DNA from: Patescibacteria group bacterium
GTDB taxonomy: Bacteria > Patescibacteriota > Minisyncoccia > Phycocordibacterales > UBA9973
Assembly: GCA_018813625.1 (NCBI GenBank)
Contig: JAHJBA010000027.1
Location: 1 to 31,629, forward strand
Length of the DNA: 31,629 nucleotides
Direction of reading: 5' to 3'
The position numbers and the translations under genes are program-made. Each line of letters starts with the position of its first letter. The stretch's first letter is position 1. Below, piece by piece: positions 6,606 through 13,101 of the stretch. The notes beneath the pieces are model-generated. The model saw only the letters and a program-made list of their open reading frames with translations, had not been told where the DNA came from and did not search any database.

Positions 6606-8525
6606 ATGAAAATAGTTACTATAATTCCGCTTGAAAAAGGAATCCCAAAGGAAAATCTCACTTATTTTACAGCAAAAAAAGTGCAAAGTGGCGACATTGC
6701 TAGTATTCCAATGCGCAATAAAAAAATCCTCGGCCTAATTGTTTCTACTGAAAAGATAAAAAACATAAAGTCTGGTATTAAGACTATGCCCTTTAATCTT
6801 AGAAAGATAATCGAGATAAAGGAAAGATCTATTTTCTTGAAAGAATTTCTAGAGTCTGCATTTTTGGCTAGCGACTTTTTTGCTTTTAGAAAAAATGTTT
6901 TAATTCCAACTATAATTCCTTGCGCTTTTTTGCAAAAGTATGACAAAATAGCAAAATTAAAAAACAAAACAAAAAAGATAGAGGACGCCTCTAAAAATTT
7001 AAAATCTGAAAAATTACTCTTACAAGGCCCCTTCGCTGAGAGAATCTCTTTTTATAAAACTTTTGTACGGGGGCTATTCGCCGAAAAGAAGTCTGTGTTT
7101 ATAGTCCTACCAACAGAACATGATATTGAAATTTTCTATGAACATTTATCTAAAGGAATAGAAAATTTTGCTTTTTCTGTTCACGGAGGGTTGAGCGCAA
7201 GCAAGCAATTAGAAAGATTTGAAAGGATATTGACTTCTCCTCATCCAGTCCTAGTACTTGGAACAGCCCCATTTTTATCCATACCTCGTAAGGATTACGG
7301 TTCTATTGTTATAGAACATGAAAGTTCTAGTGCTTATAAAACTATTAGTAATCAACAGCTGGATCTTCGTATTTTTTCGGAGATATTTGCATCAAAAATA
7401 AACGCTAAATTTATATTGGGTGATTCTCTTTTAAGGTTCGAAACAATAGCAAGAAAAGAATTGGATAATTTTTCTGAAGTATCTCCTTTGTCTTTTAGAA
7501 CAAAATTTGATGGAAATATAGAAATTCTAGAAAAAGAAGGTAAATTCAAAATTTTCTCGGATAATGCCTTTGTAAAAATACAAAACACATTAGAAAAGAA
7601 AGAAAATATTTTCATATTTTCACTAAGAAAAGGATTAGCAACCATGACCATCTGCAGGGATTGTGGCGAAACTGTAAGCTGTGAAAAATGTTCGTCGCCA
7701 GTGGTTCTTTATCAATCACACGATGCTAAAAAAAGAATTTTTGCCTGCAATAGATGCGGGACTAAAAAAAGCTCGGAAATAGTTTGTTCCGCTTGCGGAA
7801 ATTGGAATCTAATTCCGCTGGGTATCGGAACTGATACCGTATACAATGAAGTTAAAAAATCTTTCCCGAACGCAAAAGTATTCAAATTAGATAAAGAGTC
7901 TGTAAAAACAGCCAAGGAAGCTGAAAAAATTATTAAAGAATTTGAAAAAACTTCTGGATCAATGCTTGTAGGCACTGAAATGGTCCTGTTTTATTTGAAA
8001 GAAAAAGTCTCTCTTTCTGTTCTGGCTTCTTTTGATTCTTTGTGGAATATACCAAGTTTCAAAATGAACGAAAAAATCATACAGCTTATTCTTTCTATAA
8101 TTCATAAGACTCGGAATGAGCTTATTATTCAAACAAAAAACAAAGATGATCCAACATTAACTTCAATAACTTCGGGAGATTTACTTGCCTTTGTGCGCGA
8201 AGAACTAGAAGAAAGAAAAAAAATGGAATATCCTCCCTATAAACGTTTCATCAAAATTTCTTATTCTGGGAATGAGGAAGAAATTGCTGACATAAAAAAA
8301 CAACTGGCAGAAATCTTTAAAGAATATAATCCAGAAATTTTTAGCGGATTTGTGGCCAAACAAAAAAATAAATATATTTTAAATATTTTACTCAGAATAA
8401 ATCGTGAAAAATGGTCATTGCCTGATCTTTCTGACAATGCTTTAATTGATAATATTCTACTAGAAAAACTCTTATCCCTTCCACGAGGTTTTATTGTAAA
8501 CATAGATCCAGAGAATATAATTTAA
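6606..8525 (+). CDS. priA: PriA-like primosomal protein lacking helicase motifs
   Basis: PriA normally recognises stalled forks, unwinds DNA and loads the replicative helicase. This 639-residue protein keeps the N-terminal DNA-binding domain (IIPLEKGIPKENLTYF, residues about 7-22) and the complete zinc region: CRDCGETVSCEKC near residue 350, then CNRCG near 380 and CSACG near 395. The ATPase motifs are gone. The Walker A position reads LLQGPFAERISFY (about 137-149), the DEEH box reads IVIEHESSSAYK (about 233), and the QVAGRAGR motif VI is replaced by LSIIHKTRNE (about 496-505). The reading frame is intact, so this is a conserved non-helicase form and not debris. Actinobacterial PriA proteins are a known precedent for helicase-motif loss. 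It is transcribed alone. Confidence 0.85.
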   Translation: MKIVTIIPLEKGIPKENLTYFTAKKVQSGDIASIPMRNKKILGLIVSTEKIKNIKSGIKTMPFNLRKIIEIKERSIFLKEFLESAFLASDFFAFRKNVLIPTIIPCAFLQKYDKIAKLKNKTKKIEDASKNLKSEKLLLQGPFAERISFYKTFVRGLFAEKKSVFIVLPTEHDIEIFYEHLSKGIENFAFSVHGGLSASKQLERFERILTSPHPVLVLGTAPFLSIPRKDYGSIVIEHESSSAYKTISNQQLDLRIFSEIFASKINAKFILGDSLLRFETIARKELDNFSEVSPLSFRTKFDGNIEILEKEGKFKIFSDNAFVKIQNTLEKKENIFIFSLRKGLATMTICRDCGETVSCEKCSSPVVLYQSHDAKKRIFACNRCGTKKSSEIVCSACGNWNLIPLGIGTDTVYNEVKKSFPNAKVFKLDKESVKTAKEAEKIIKEFEKTSGSMLVGTEMVLFYLKEKVSLSVLASFDSLWNIPSFKMNEKIIQLILSIIHKTRNELIIQTKNKDDPTLTSITSGDLLAFVREELEERKKMEYPPYKRFIKISYSGNEEEIADIKKQLAEIFKEYNPEIFSGFVAKQKNKYILNILLRINREKWSLPDLSDNALIDNILLEKLLSLPRGFIVNIDPENII

Positions 8526-8550
8526 ACTAGAGTACTTATGCTTTGTAATA

Positions 8551-8587
8551 TGCCCGATTTTGCTTTTATTTGAAAGCGTATCGGGCA
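8551..8587. repeat. Two-tier hairpin downstream of priA
   Basis: TGCCCGAT (8551-8558) pairs with ATCGGGCA (8580-8587), and inside it GCTTT (8562-8566) pairs with AAAGC (8573-8577). It lies between the converging priA and 40-residue ORF. No T-run follows on either side, so termination is possible but not certain. TGCCCGAT followed by a T-run also occurs in the RRM gene leader. Confidence 0.55.
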
Positions 8588-8623
8588 GACTGAAAACATT
8601 TTACTTTTTTGGCTGATTGAAAC

Positions 8624-8746
8624 TTAGGATCTTCCTATTCTTACAATTTCTTCACAGACTTTAATAATCTCTTTTTCTGTTTCCCTTAAATCAGCTCCGG
8701 CAAGTCGCCTTATGAATGACACAAAGTATCCTCTTACCTTTTTCAT
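8624..8746 (-). CDS. Small ORF, 40 residues, behind a consensus promoter
   Basis: No recognised family. The ATG at 8746 opens a 40-residue frame ending in TAA. It begins MKKVRGYFVSFIRRLAGADL, a basic amphipathic start, and continues as an acidic/basic helix-like segment (RETEKEIIKVCEEIVRIG). The composition looks like a real helical peptide and not random AT-rich sequence. A perfect TTGACA-17-TATAAT promoter lies just upstream with a predicted leader of about 24 nt. It is the only ORF in the 300-bp gap between priA and rsmI and is transcribed alone towards the hairpin at 8551-8587. An alternative is that the transcript is a non-coding RNA of about 200 nt. Confidence 0.5.
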   Translation of the reverse strand: MKKVRGYFVSFIRRLAGADLRETEKEIIKVCEEIVRIGRS

Positions 8747-8776
8747 ATCTTTTTAATTTACAATTTTTCTAGCTGT

Positions 8777-8805
8777 ATTATATATTATGTGTAGTAAAAT
8801 GTCAA
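8777..8805 (-). promoter_or_regulatory. Perfect consensus sigma-70 type promoter
   Basis: On the minus strand TTGACA (8805-8800) and TATAAT (8782-8777) are separated by exactly 17 bp. Both boxes match the housekeeping consensus fully. Initiation is expected near 8770, reading into the 40-residue ORF. It begins about 20 nt after the rsmI stop codon. Confidence 0.8.
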
Positions 8806-8821
8806 GTATTATATTGCCAAA

Positions 8822-8834
8822 ACACCTAAGGTGT
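8822..8834 (-). terminator. Weak hairpin over the rsmI stop codon
   Basis: ACACC and GGTGT form a 5-bp stem whose 3-nt loop contains the end of the rsmI stop codon, followed by only three T on the minus strand. It may end the atp-rsmI transcript before the promoter that follows. Confidence 0.35.
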
Positions 8835-9503
8835 GGTAATAATAGTGAATTCTCCCCTTATTTTTTCAGGGTTTTCCCTAAAATACTCTAAAAGGCCTTT
8901 TGGGTCCCCTGTTCTGAACTCCTCATAGACTTTTGTCAATTCGCGAGCCACGCAAACCTTCTTTTTGGGGCAAAATTTTTGAAGAGACTCCAGGGCTTTT
9001 AATATCCTATGGGGAGATTCATAAAAAACCATTGTTCTTTTTGATTCCGCAATTTCTTTAAAGAGCGTTTCCCTTCCCTTTTTATGGGGCAAAAAACCGA
9101 GGAAAGTAAATTCATGAGTTGGCAAACCACATGCCGAAAGTGCGGTTATGACAGCCGAAGCACCAGGTATTGGAATAACATTTACTTCATCTCCAAATTT
9201 TTCTTTTATTTTTGAAACTAACATAGCACCGGGATCAGAGATGCCAGGTGTTCCAGCATCTGAGACTAAAGCTAAATTTTTGCCTTCTTGAAGTAATTCA
9301 AAAATCTTCTCAGTTTTTGCAAGCTTGCTTTGTGCGTGATAACTCACTGTTGGCTTATTGACAGAATACCTGTCCAAAAGCCTTTTTGTCATTCGTGTAT
9401 CTTCACATAATATTAAATCCACCTCTTTAAGCGTTTCAATCGCACGAAACGTAATATCTCCCATATTTCCTATCGGTGTCGAAACTACGTAAAATTTAGA
9501 CAT
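8826..9503 (-). CDS. rsmI: 16S rRNA (cytidine-2'-O)-methyltransferase RsmI
   Basis: SAM-dependent enzyme that 2'-O-methylates a decoding-centre cytidine of 16S rRNA (C1402 in E. coli). The 225-residue protein starts with the family signature YVVSTPIGNMGDITFRA. It has LCEDTRMTKRLLDRY, ALVSDAGTPGISDPG (SAM-binding loop), VIPIPGASAVITAL and FLGFLPHKKGRE in family order. It ends after GEFTIITTP and lacks the C-terminal extension of about 60 residues found in E. coli RsmI; this short form is common in reduced genomes. Its ATG overlaps the PEBP stop codon (TAATG), so it is translationally coupled as the last cistron of the atp transcript. Confidence 0.95.
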   Translation of the reverse strand: MSKFYVVSTPIGNMGDITFRAIETLKEVDLILCEDTRMTKRLLDRYSVNKPTVSYHAQSKLAKTEKIFELLQEGKNLALVSDAGTPGISDPGAMLVSKIKEKFGDEVNVIPIPGASAVITALSACGLPTHEFTFLGFLPHKKGRETLFKEIAESKRTMVFYESPHRILKALESLQKFCPKKKVCVARELTKVYEEFRTGDPKGLLEYFRENPEKIRGEFTIITTP

Positions 9504-10108
9504 TATTTTCTTTTGTACCTTCCCATTAATTCTGCTTCAGCCAAAACATGATCTTTTATACTATTTTCAAGGTCCTGAAATTTGGAATTCTCAGGAATAT
9601 TTAATGTAGTATTGAGAGCATAAATTTTGAAAAAATATCTATGGGAACCATCAGGAGGACAAGGCCCGCCATAGGAGTTTCTAGGCCAGCTATTTTCACC
9701 TACCACCGCTCCAGCTGGAATACTATTCTCATTTATATCTGAAGTTTCAGGAGAGATATTCCACACCAGCCAATGAATCCAAGTCCCACTTGGAGCATCC
9801 GGATCATAAACGACAAGAGCGAGGCTCTTAGCCTCTTTGGGAACATTTTTAAGAACAAGTGAAGGATTTACCCCCTCACCGTCGCAGGTAAATTTACTTG
9901 GTATTTCTTCTCCATACTTGAACGACGGACTCTCCATTTGCATATTTATATTATAACCTGTAGTAGATTTTGGCGAAAGTCCCGACTTTGAGCTTTGCTC
10001 ATCGCCCAAATTCACTATAGGGTTACAGGTAACCTGCATATCTTTTGCAAACCAAAAGACCATGCTAGCGAACATTAAAAATAAAACAATTGCCAAAATA
10101 TTTTTCAT
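9503..10108 (-). CDS. YbhB/YbcL-type PEBP (Raf kinase inhibitor-like) protein with N-terminal anchor
   Basis: PEBP-fold protein; the bacterial family binds small anionic ligands but its role is poorly defined. The full frame has 201 residues: a hydrophobic anchor or signal (residues 4-20), a linker of about 30 residues, then the domain from MQMESPSFKYGEEIPSKFTC. The domain carries the family motifs VVYDPDAPSGTWIHWLVWNI and YGGPCPPDGSHRYFFKIYAL. The linker is encoded by a copy of the promoter repeat (9956-10023), which leaves a TATAAT box 6 nt before the ATG at 9943, exactly where the conserved domain begins. Two products are therefore possible: a membrane-anchored 201-residue form and a leaderless cytosolic 146-residue form. 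It follows atpC by 7 nt and overlaps rsmI. Confidence 0.85.
   Translation of the reverse strand: MKNILAIVLFLMFASMVFWFAKDMQVTCNPIVNLGDEQSSKSGLSPKSTTGYNINMQMESPSFKYGEEIPSKFTCDGEGVNPSLVLKNVPKEAKSLALVVYDPDAPSGTWIHWLVWNISPETSDINENSIPAGAVVGENSWPRNSYGGPCPPDGSHRYFFKIYALNTTLNIPENSKFQDLENSIKDHVLAEAELMGRYKRK
9944..9956 (-). promoter_or_regulatory. Internal promoter candidate inside the PEBP gene
   Basis: On the minus strand TTATAAT (TATAAT at 9955-9950) is followed by ATAAAT and the in-frame ATG at 9943. Spacing is identical to that at frr and yqeY. It is the end of the embedded promoter repeat and could produce a leaderless mRNA for the PEBP domain alone and for rsmI. Confidence 0.45.
9956..10023 (-). 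repeat. Dispersed promoter repeat, copy 3, inside the PEBP coding region
   Basis: The left arm 9956-9976 (ACCTGTAGTAGATTTTGGCG...) and right arm 10002-10023 (TCGCCCAAATTCACTATAGG...) match the arms of the copy at 20402-20476. The interior forms two small hairpins, AAGTC/GACTT (9977-9988) and GAGC/GCTC (9990-10000), enclosed by GGCGA/TCGCC, giving a three-way junction. The frame stays open across it and encodes a Ser/Gly/Lys-rich linker. Confidence 0.65.
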
Positions 10109-10115
10109 TAATAGT

Positions 10116-10373
10116 CTACTCAGAAACCATATCAGCTAAAATTATGACATTACTTTTTTTACGAACTTCTAAGACTCCACCGGAGACCTTAAATCTTGTT
10201 TCTTTATTTTCTTTTTTAATAATTACTTCCCCAGAAGAAAGAGCAGAAATTAATTGCATATGCATAGGAAGAACTTCAATTATTCCAGTTTGAGTCGGCA
10301 CAAAAAGAGACTCTGCCTCTCCTTCGTAGGCTATTTTATCTTTCCCTATAATTATTACTTTAAGATTATGCAT
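10116..10373 (-). CDS. atpC: F1Fo ATP synthase epsilon subunit, N-terminal domain only
   Basis: Central-stalk subunit of F1 that binds gamma and the c-ring. The 85 residues correspond to the N-terminal beta-sandwich domain (EGEAESLFVPTQTGIIEVLPMHMQLISAL...GGVLEVRKKSNVIILAD). The C-terminal helical hairpin of the usual subunit of about 130 residues is absent. That hairpin carries the auto-inhibition of ATP hydrolysis, so this enzyme presumably lacks epsilon inhibition. The start overlaps the end of atpD by 8 nt. It is the last ATP synthase gene of the operon. Confidence 0.93.
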   Translation of the reverse strand: MHNLKVIIIGKDKIAYEGEAESLFVPTQTGIIEVLPMHMQLISALSSGEVIIKKENKETRFKVSGGVLEVRKKSNVIILADMVSE

Positions 10374-11748
10374 TTGCTTCCTTAATTACATCTTCGATTC
10401 CACCCTTCATATAGAATGCTTGTTCCGAAATATGATCATACTTTCCTTCTAAAATTTCCTCAAAGCTTTTTATTGTATCTTCGAGCGAAACATATTTCCC
10501 ATTTCGGCCAGTAAATTGTTCTGCAACGAAAAATGGTTGTGAAAGGAATTTCTGAATTCTTCGAGCGCGAGAGACTGCCAGTTTATCATCGTCAGTCAAT
10601 TCATCCATTCCAAGGATCGCAATAATATCTTGCAAATCTTTATATCTCTGCAAAATTTTCTGAATGCCTCGAGCTACATTGTAATGTCTTTCGCCTATTA
10701 TATTCGGATCAAGAATAGTTGAAGTAGAATCAAGAGGATCAACAGCTGGGTAAATGCCAAGCTCAGAAAGTGGACGAGAAAGAACGACAGTGGAGTCTAG
10801 GTGTGAAAATGTTGTCGCAGGTGCCGGGTCGGTCAAGTCATCGGCTGGAACATAAATAGCCTGCACTGAGGTAATAGAACCCTTGTCCGTCGAAGTAATT
10901 CTTTCCTGTAAATTTCCCATTTCTGAAGCTAAAGTAGGTTGATAACCTACGGCTGATGGCATACGTCCGAGCAATGCGGATACTTCAGAACCTGCTTGAG
11001 TAAAGCGAAAAATATTGTCCATGAACAAAAGCAAGTCTTTTCCTTCTTCGTCACGAAAATGTTCCGCCATAGTAAGAGCAGAAAGAGCAACACGAGCACG
11101 AGCACCTGGCGGTTCATTCATCTGCCCAAAGACTAACATTGTCTTATCTAAAACTTTTGATTCTTCCATTTCTCTATATAAATCATTTCCTTCACGAGTC
11201 CTTTCTCCAACTCCAGCGAACACAGAATATCCACCGTGCTCAGACGCAATGTTTCTGATCAACTCTTGAATTACAACTGTCTTTCCCACTCCCGCTCCTC
11301 CGAATAATCCAACTTTTCCTCCTTTTAAGAATGGGCACATTAGGTCAATAACTTTTATACCTGTTTCTAGTACTTCAGTTTTTGGTGACTGTTGAGCAAA
11401 AGTAGGTGCTTTTCGGTGGATAGGAAGCCTTTTCGAGGATTTAGGAGCTGGTTTTTCGTCAATTGGATTTCCAACCACATCGAACATTCTTCCAAGAGTT
11501 TCTTTGCCAACTGGTACAGAAATCGCTTCACCTGTATCAACAACCTCGTCTCCACGAGAAAGCCCGTCAGTTGAGCTCATGGCAATAGTTCGGACTTCAT
11601 TCAAACCCAAATGCCCTGCAACTTCTAAAACTAAATCTTCTTTTCCTTCTCTTTTTATAATTAATGCATTAAGAAGTGCAGGAAGCTCTCCTTCAAATCT
11701 TACATCTACGACCGCTCCAATAATTTGTGATATTTTTCCTTTTTTCAT
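10366..11748 (-). CDS. atpD: F1Fo ATP synthase beta subunit
   Basis: Catalytic F1 subunit making ATP at the inner face of the membrane. The 460-residue length is standard. It shows the Walker A motif GGAGVGKTVV (about residue 149), the ERTREGNDLY motif with the catalytic glutamate, Walker B DLLLFMDNIFRF, the P-site ALLGRMPSAVGYQPTL, and MDELTDDDK in place of the DELSEED loop. It lies 23 nt downstream of the second atpG ORF, in the usual alpha-gamma-beta-epsilon order. It is the best conserved gene of the operon and looks fully functional. Confidence 0.98.
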   Translation of the reverse strand: MKKGKISQIIGAVVDVRFEGELPALLNALIIKREGKEDLVLEVAGHLGLNEVRTIAMSSTDGLSRGDEVVDTGEAISVPVGKETLGRMFDVVGNPIDEKPAPKSSKRLPIHRKAPTFAQQSPKTEVLETGIKVIDLMCPFLKGGKVGLFGGAGVGKTVVIQELIRNIASEHGGYSVFAGVGERTREGNDLYREMEESKVLDKTMLVFGQMNEPPGARARVALSALTMAEHFRDEEGKDLLLFMDNIFRFTQAGSEVSALLGRMPSAVGYQPTLASEMGNLQERITSTDKGSITSVQAIYVPADDLTDPAPATTFSHLDSTVVLSRPLSELGIYPAVDPLDSTSTILDPNIIGERHYNVARGIQKILQRYKDLQDIIAILGMDELTDDDKLAVSRARRIQKFLSQPFFVAEQFTGRNGKYVSLEDTIKSFEEILEGKYDHISEQAFYMKGGIEDVIKEANA

Positions 11749-11771
11749 TTATTTATGAATATTATTAATAA

Positions 11772-12158
11772 TTAATTAACTGATAAAGCCTCTGCACCAG
11801 CAACTATTTCAGAAAGTTCTTTTGTAATACCATCTTGTCTAGCGTGGTTATAAGATAACATAAGAGAATCTAAAATTGTAGTGGCATTGTCACCAGCGTT
11901 CTTCATTGCAAACATTCTAGCAGAGTGTTCTGAAGCATATGCTTCAGCTAAAGTCTGATACACAACAATATCTACTAAACCTGGTAAGATACTTCCTAGT
12001 ATAATATTTAAATCTGGTTCAAATTGATAATCAACTAAACTCTTTTCGTCTATTAAAACTCCCTCATTTTCTGAAACATCTTCTACTACATTTTTCACAG
12101 TTTCTACACTCAACGGGAAAAGTTCTCGCAAAACTGGTTTGTAAGTAGTTGATTTCAA
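11772..12158 (-). CDS. atpG: ATP synthase gamma subunit, C-terminal part (split gene)
   Basis: This frame encodes the C-terminal 128 residues of gamma, including the long C-terminal rotor helix (YASEHSARMFAMKNAGDNATTILDSLMLSYNHARQD...), a very clear family signature. It opens at a TTG (12158) whose last two bases overlap the TGA of the N-terminal ORF (TTGA), with no Shine-Dalgarno sequence. Protein homology runs across the junction: the missing residues would be YTEFLKSTTYKPVL. Removing one TA from the TATATA run at 12167-12172 joins the two frames into a 300-residue gamma of normal size. This is therefore a recent 2-nt insertion, a sequencing error, a recoding site or a truly split subunit. 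Confidence 0.88.
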   Translation of the reverse strand: MKSTTYKPVLRELFPLSVETVKNVVEDVSENEGVLIDEKSLVDYQFEPDLNIILGSILPGLVDIVVYQTLAEAYASEHSARMFAMKNAGDNATTILDSLMLSYNHARQDGITKELSEIVAGAEALSVN

Positions 12159-12676
12159 AAATTCAGTATATAAATTTTTACACTTTTATAATCACCCTCT
12201 AAAAATTCTTTAATAACCAGACCTGATAATTCTTTTATTTGTTCTAAGTTTGAATATTCTGAAAAAGTTGTAAAACTTGCAAAAGTTGCAATATTCAACT
12301 TTTTACAAATTTTTTCCGCATATTTCCCTATGGTCACTGCCTTCAACTCTTTTCCTTGCAGTTCTTTTGTTTTTGTATAAAAAAATAATGCTTTAAAAAG
12401 GTTGGTATGATAACCCCCGCAAAGTCCTTTATTGCTCGTAATCAAAATTATTAATTCCTTTTCAGATTTTCCCCTCACCATGAGAGGGTGGCTGACATCT
12501 TTATTTCTTGAAAGATTTACTAACAGCTCAAGTGCGTAATGAGAATAAGATCGAGAAGAAAGTGCTTTATCTACGGCTCGACGCATTTTGGAAACAGAAA
12601 CCATCTCCATCGTTTTAGTGATTTTCTTGATGTTTCCAACTGACTTTATTTTCTGTTTTATTTCCTTTGTTCGCAT
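12155..12676 (-). CDS. atpG: ATP synthase gamma subunit, N-terminal part (split gene)
   Basis: This frame encodes residues 1-173 of the gamma subunit, the rotor shaft of F1. It has the N-terminal coiled-coil signature IKQKIKSVGNIKKITKTMEMVSVSKMRRA and the GLCGGYHTNLFK loop of the Rossmann-like domain. It ends prematurely at SVKIYILNF, where the family normally reads Y-[TN]-E-F. The remaining 128 residues lie in the -1 frame immediately downstream. The ATG overlaps the stop of the unknown gene upstream (TAATG). With alpha, beta, delta and epsilon all intact, loss of gamma would kill the synthase, so some form of functional gamma is expected. Confidence 0.9.
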   Translation of the reverse strand: MRTKEIKQKIKSVGNIKKITKTMEMVSVSKMRRAVDKALSSRSYSHYALELLVNLSRNKDVSHPLMVRGKSEKELIILITSNKGLCGGYHTNLFKALFFYTKTKELQGKELKAVTIGKYAEKICKKLNIATFASFTTFSEYSNLEQIKELSGLVIKEFLEGDYKSVKIYILNF

Positions 12677-13098
12677 TATTCTTTAATATCAAAAGGACCC
12701 CAATAAGGAAAACCTGATAATGAGATATCGCTAATTACATATTGATTTCCACAAACTATTGCTTGTCTTTCATAAGAACCTCCACAACCATATATTCCTT
12801 CTTCACAATCTCCTAGTTTTTCTTTAAAATAGTTTATTATTTGAGCTTTTTCTCCTGTTTTTTTACAAATACGACCATCGCTTGGACTACTTACAAAAGT
12901 TGATTCAACTTCTCTCCAGTCAATATAAAAAGAGTCTGGTATTTTATCACTAAAATTCGTATATAAAAAACCCTCAGGTATATTCTCATTAAAAACAGAA
13001 TCGTCGAAAATAACATTTTTATTTCGATAATTTTGCCATACAAAATATCCCAGAACAACAAGTAATATAATAAAAATTGTAATAATATTTTTTTTCAT
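12676..13098 (-). CDS. Membrane-anchored protein of unknown function inserted in the atp operon
   Basis: Not recognised. The 140 residues comprise a basic start, one transmembrane or uncleaved signal segment (IITIFIILLVVLGYFVW, about residues 5-21) and a soluble domain of about 115 residues that should face outward. The soluble part has four cysteines in two pairs (RICKK, GDCEEG, YGCGG, IVCGN), suggesting disulfides, and an aromatic C-terminus (SGFPYWGPFDIKE). It starts 3 nt after atpA and its stop overlaps the atpG start codon (TAATG), so it is co-transcribed and coupled. A gene between atpA and atpG is unusual. Whether it serves the ATP synthase or merely hitchhikes cannot be told. Confidence 0.75.
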   Translation of the reverse strand: MKKNIITIFIILLVVLGYFVWQNYRNKNVIFDDSVFNENIPEGFLYTNFSDKIPDSFYIDWREVESTFVSSPSDGRICKKTGEKAQIINYFKEKLGDCEEGIYGCGGSYERQAIVCGNQYVISDISLSGFPYWGPFDIKE

Positions 13099-13101
13099 AT
13101 A

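Noticed and set aside
8780..9500. Search for CRISPR arrays, insertion sequences or phage genes in and around gaps
   Set aside because: No direct repeat-spacer pattern, transposase or integrase frame was found anywhere in the window; the repeats present are inverted and dispersed.
12150..12185. Canonical programmed -1 frameshift heptamer in atpG
   Set aside because: No X-XXY-YYZ slippery heptamer in the correct register is present at the junction, and a TA duplication explains the frame change more simply. Recoding is left open but not called.
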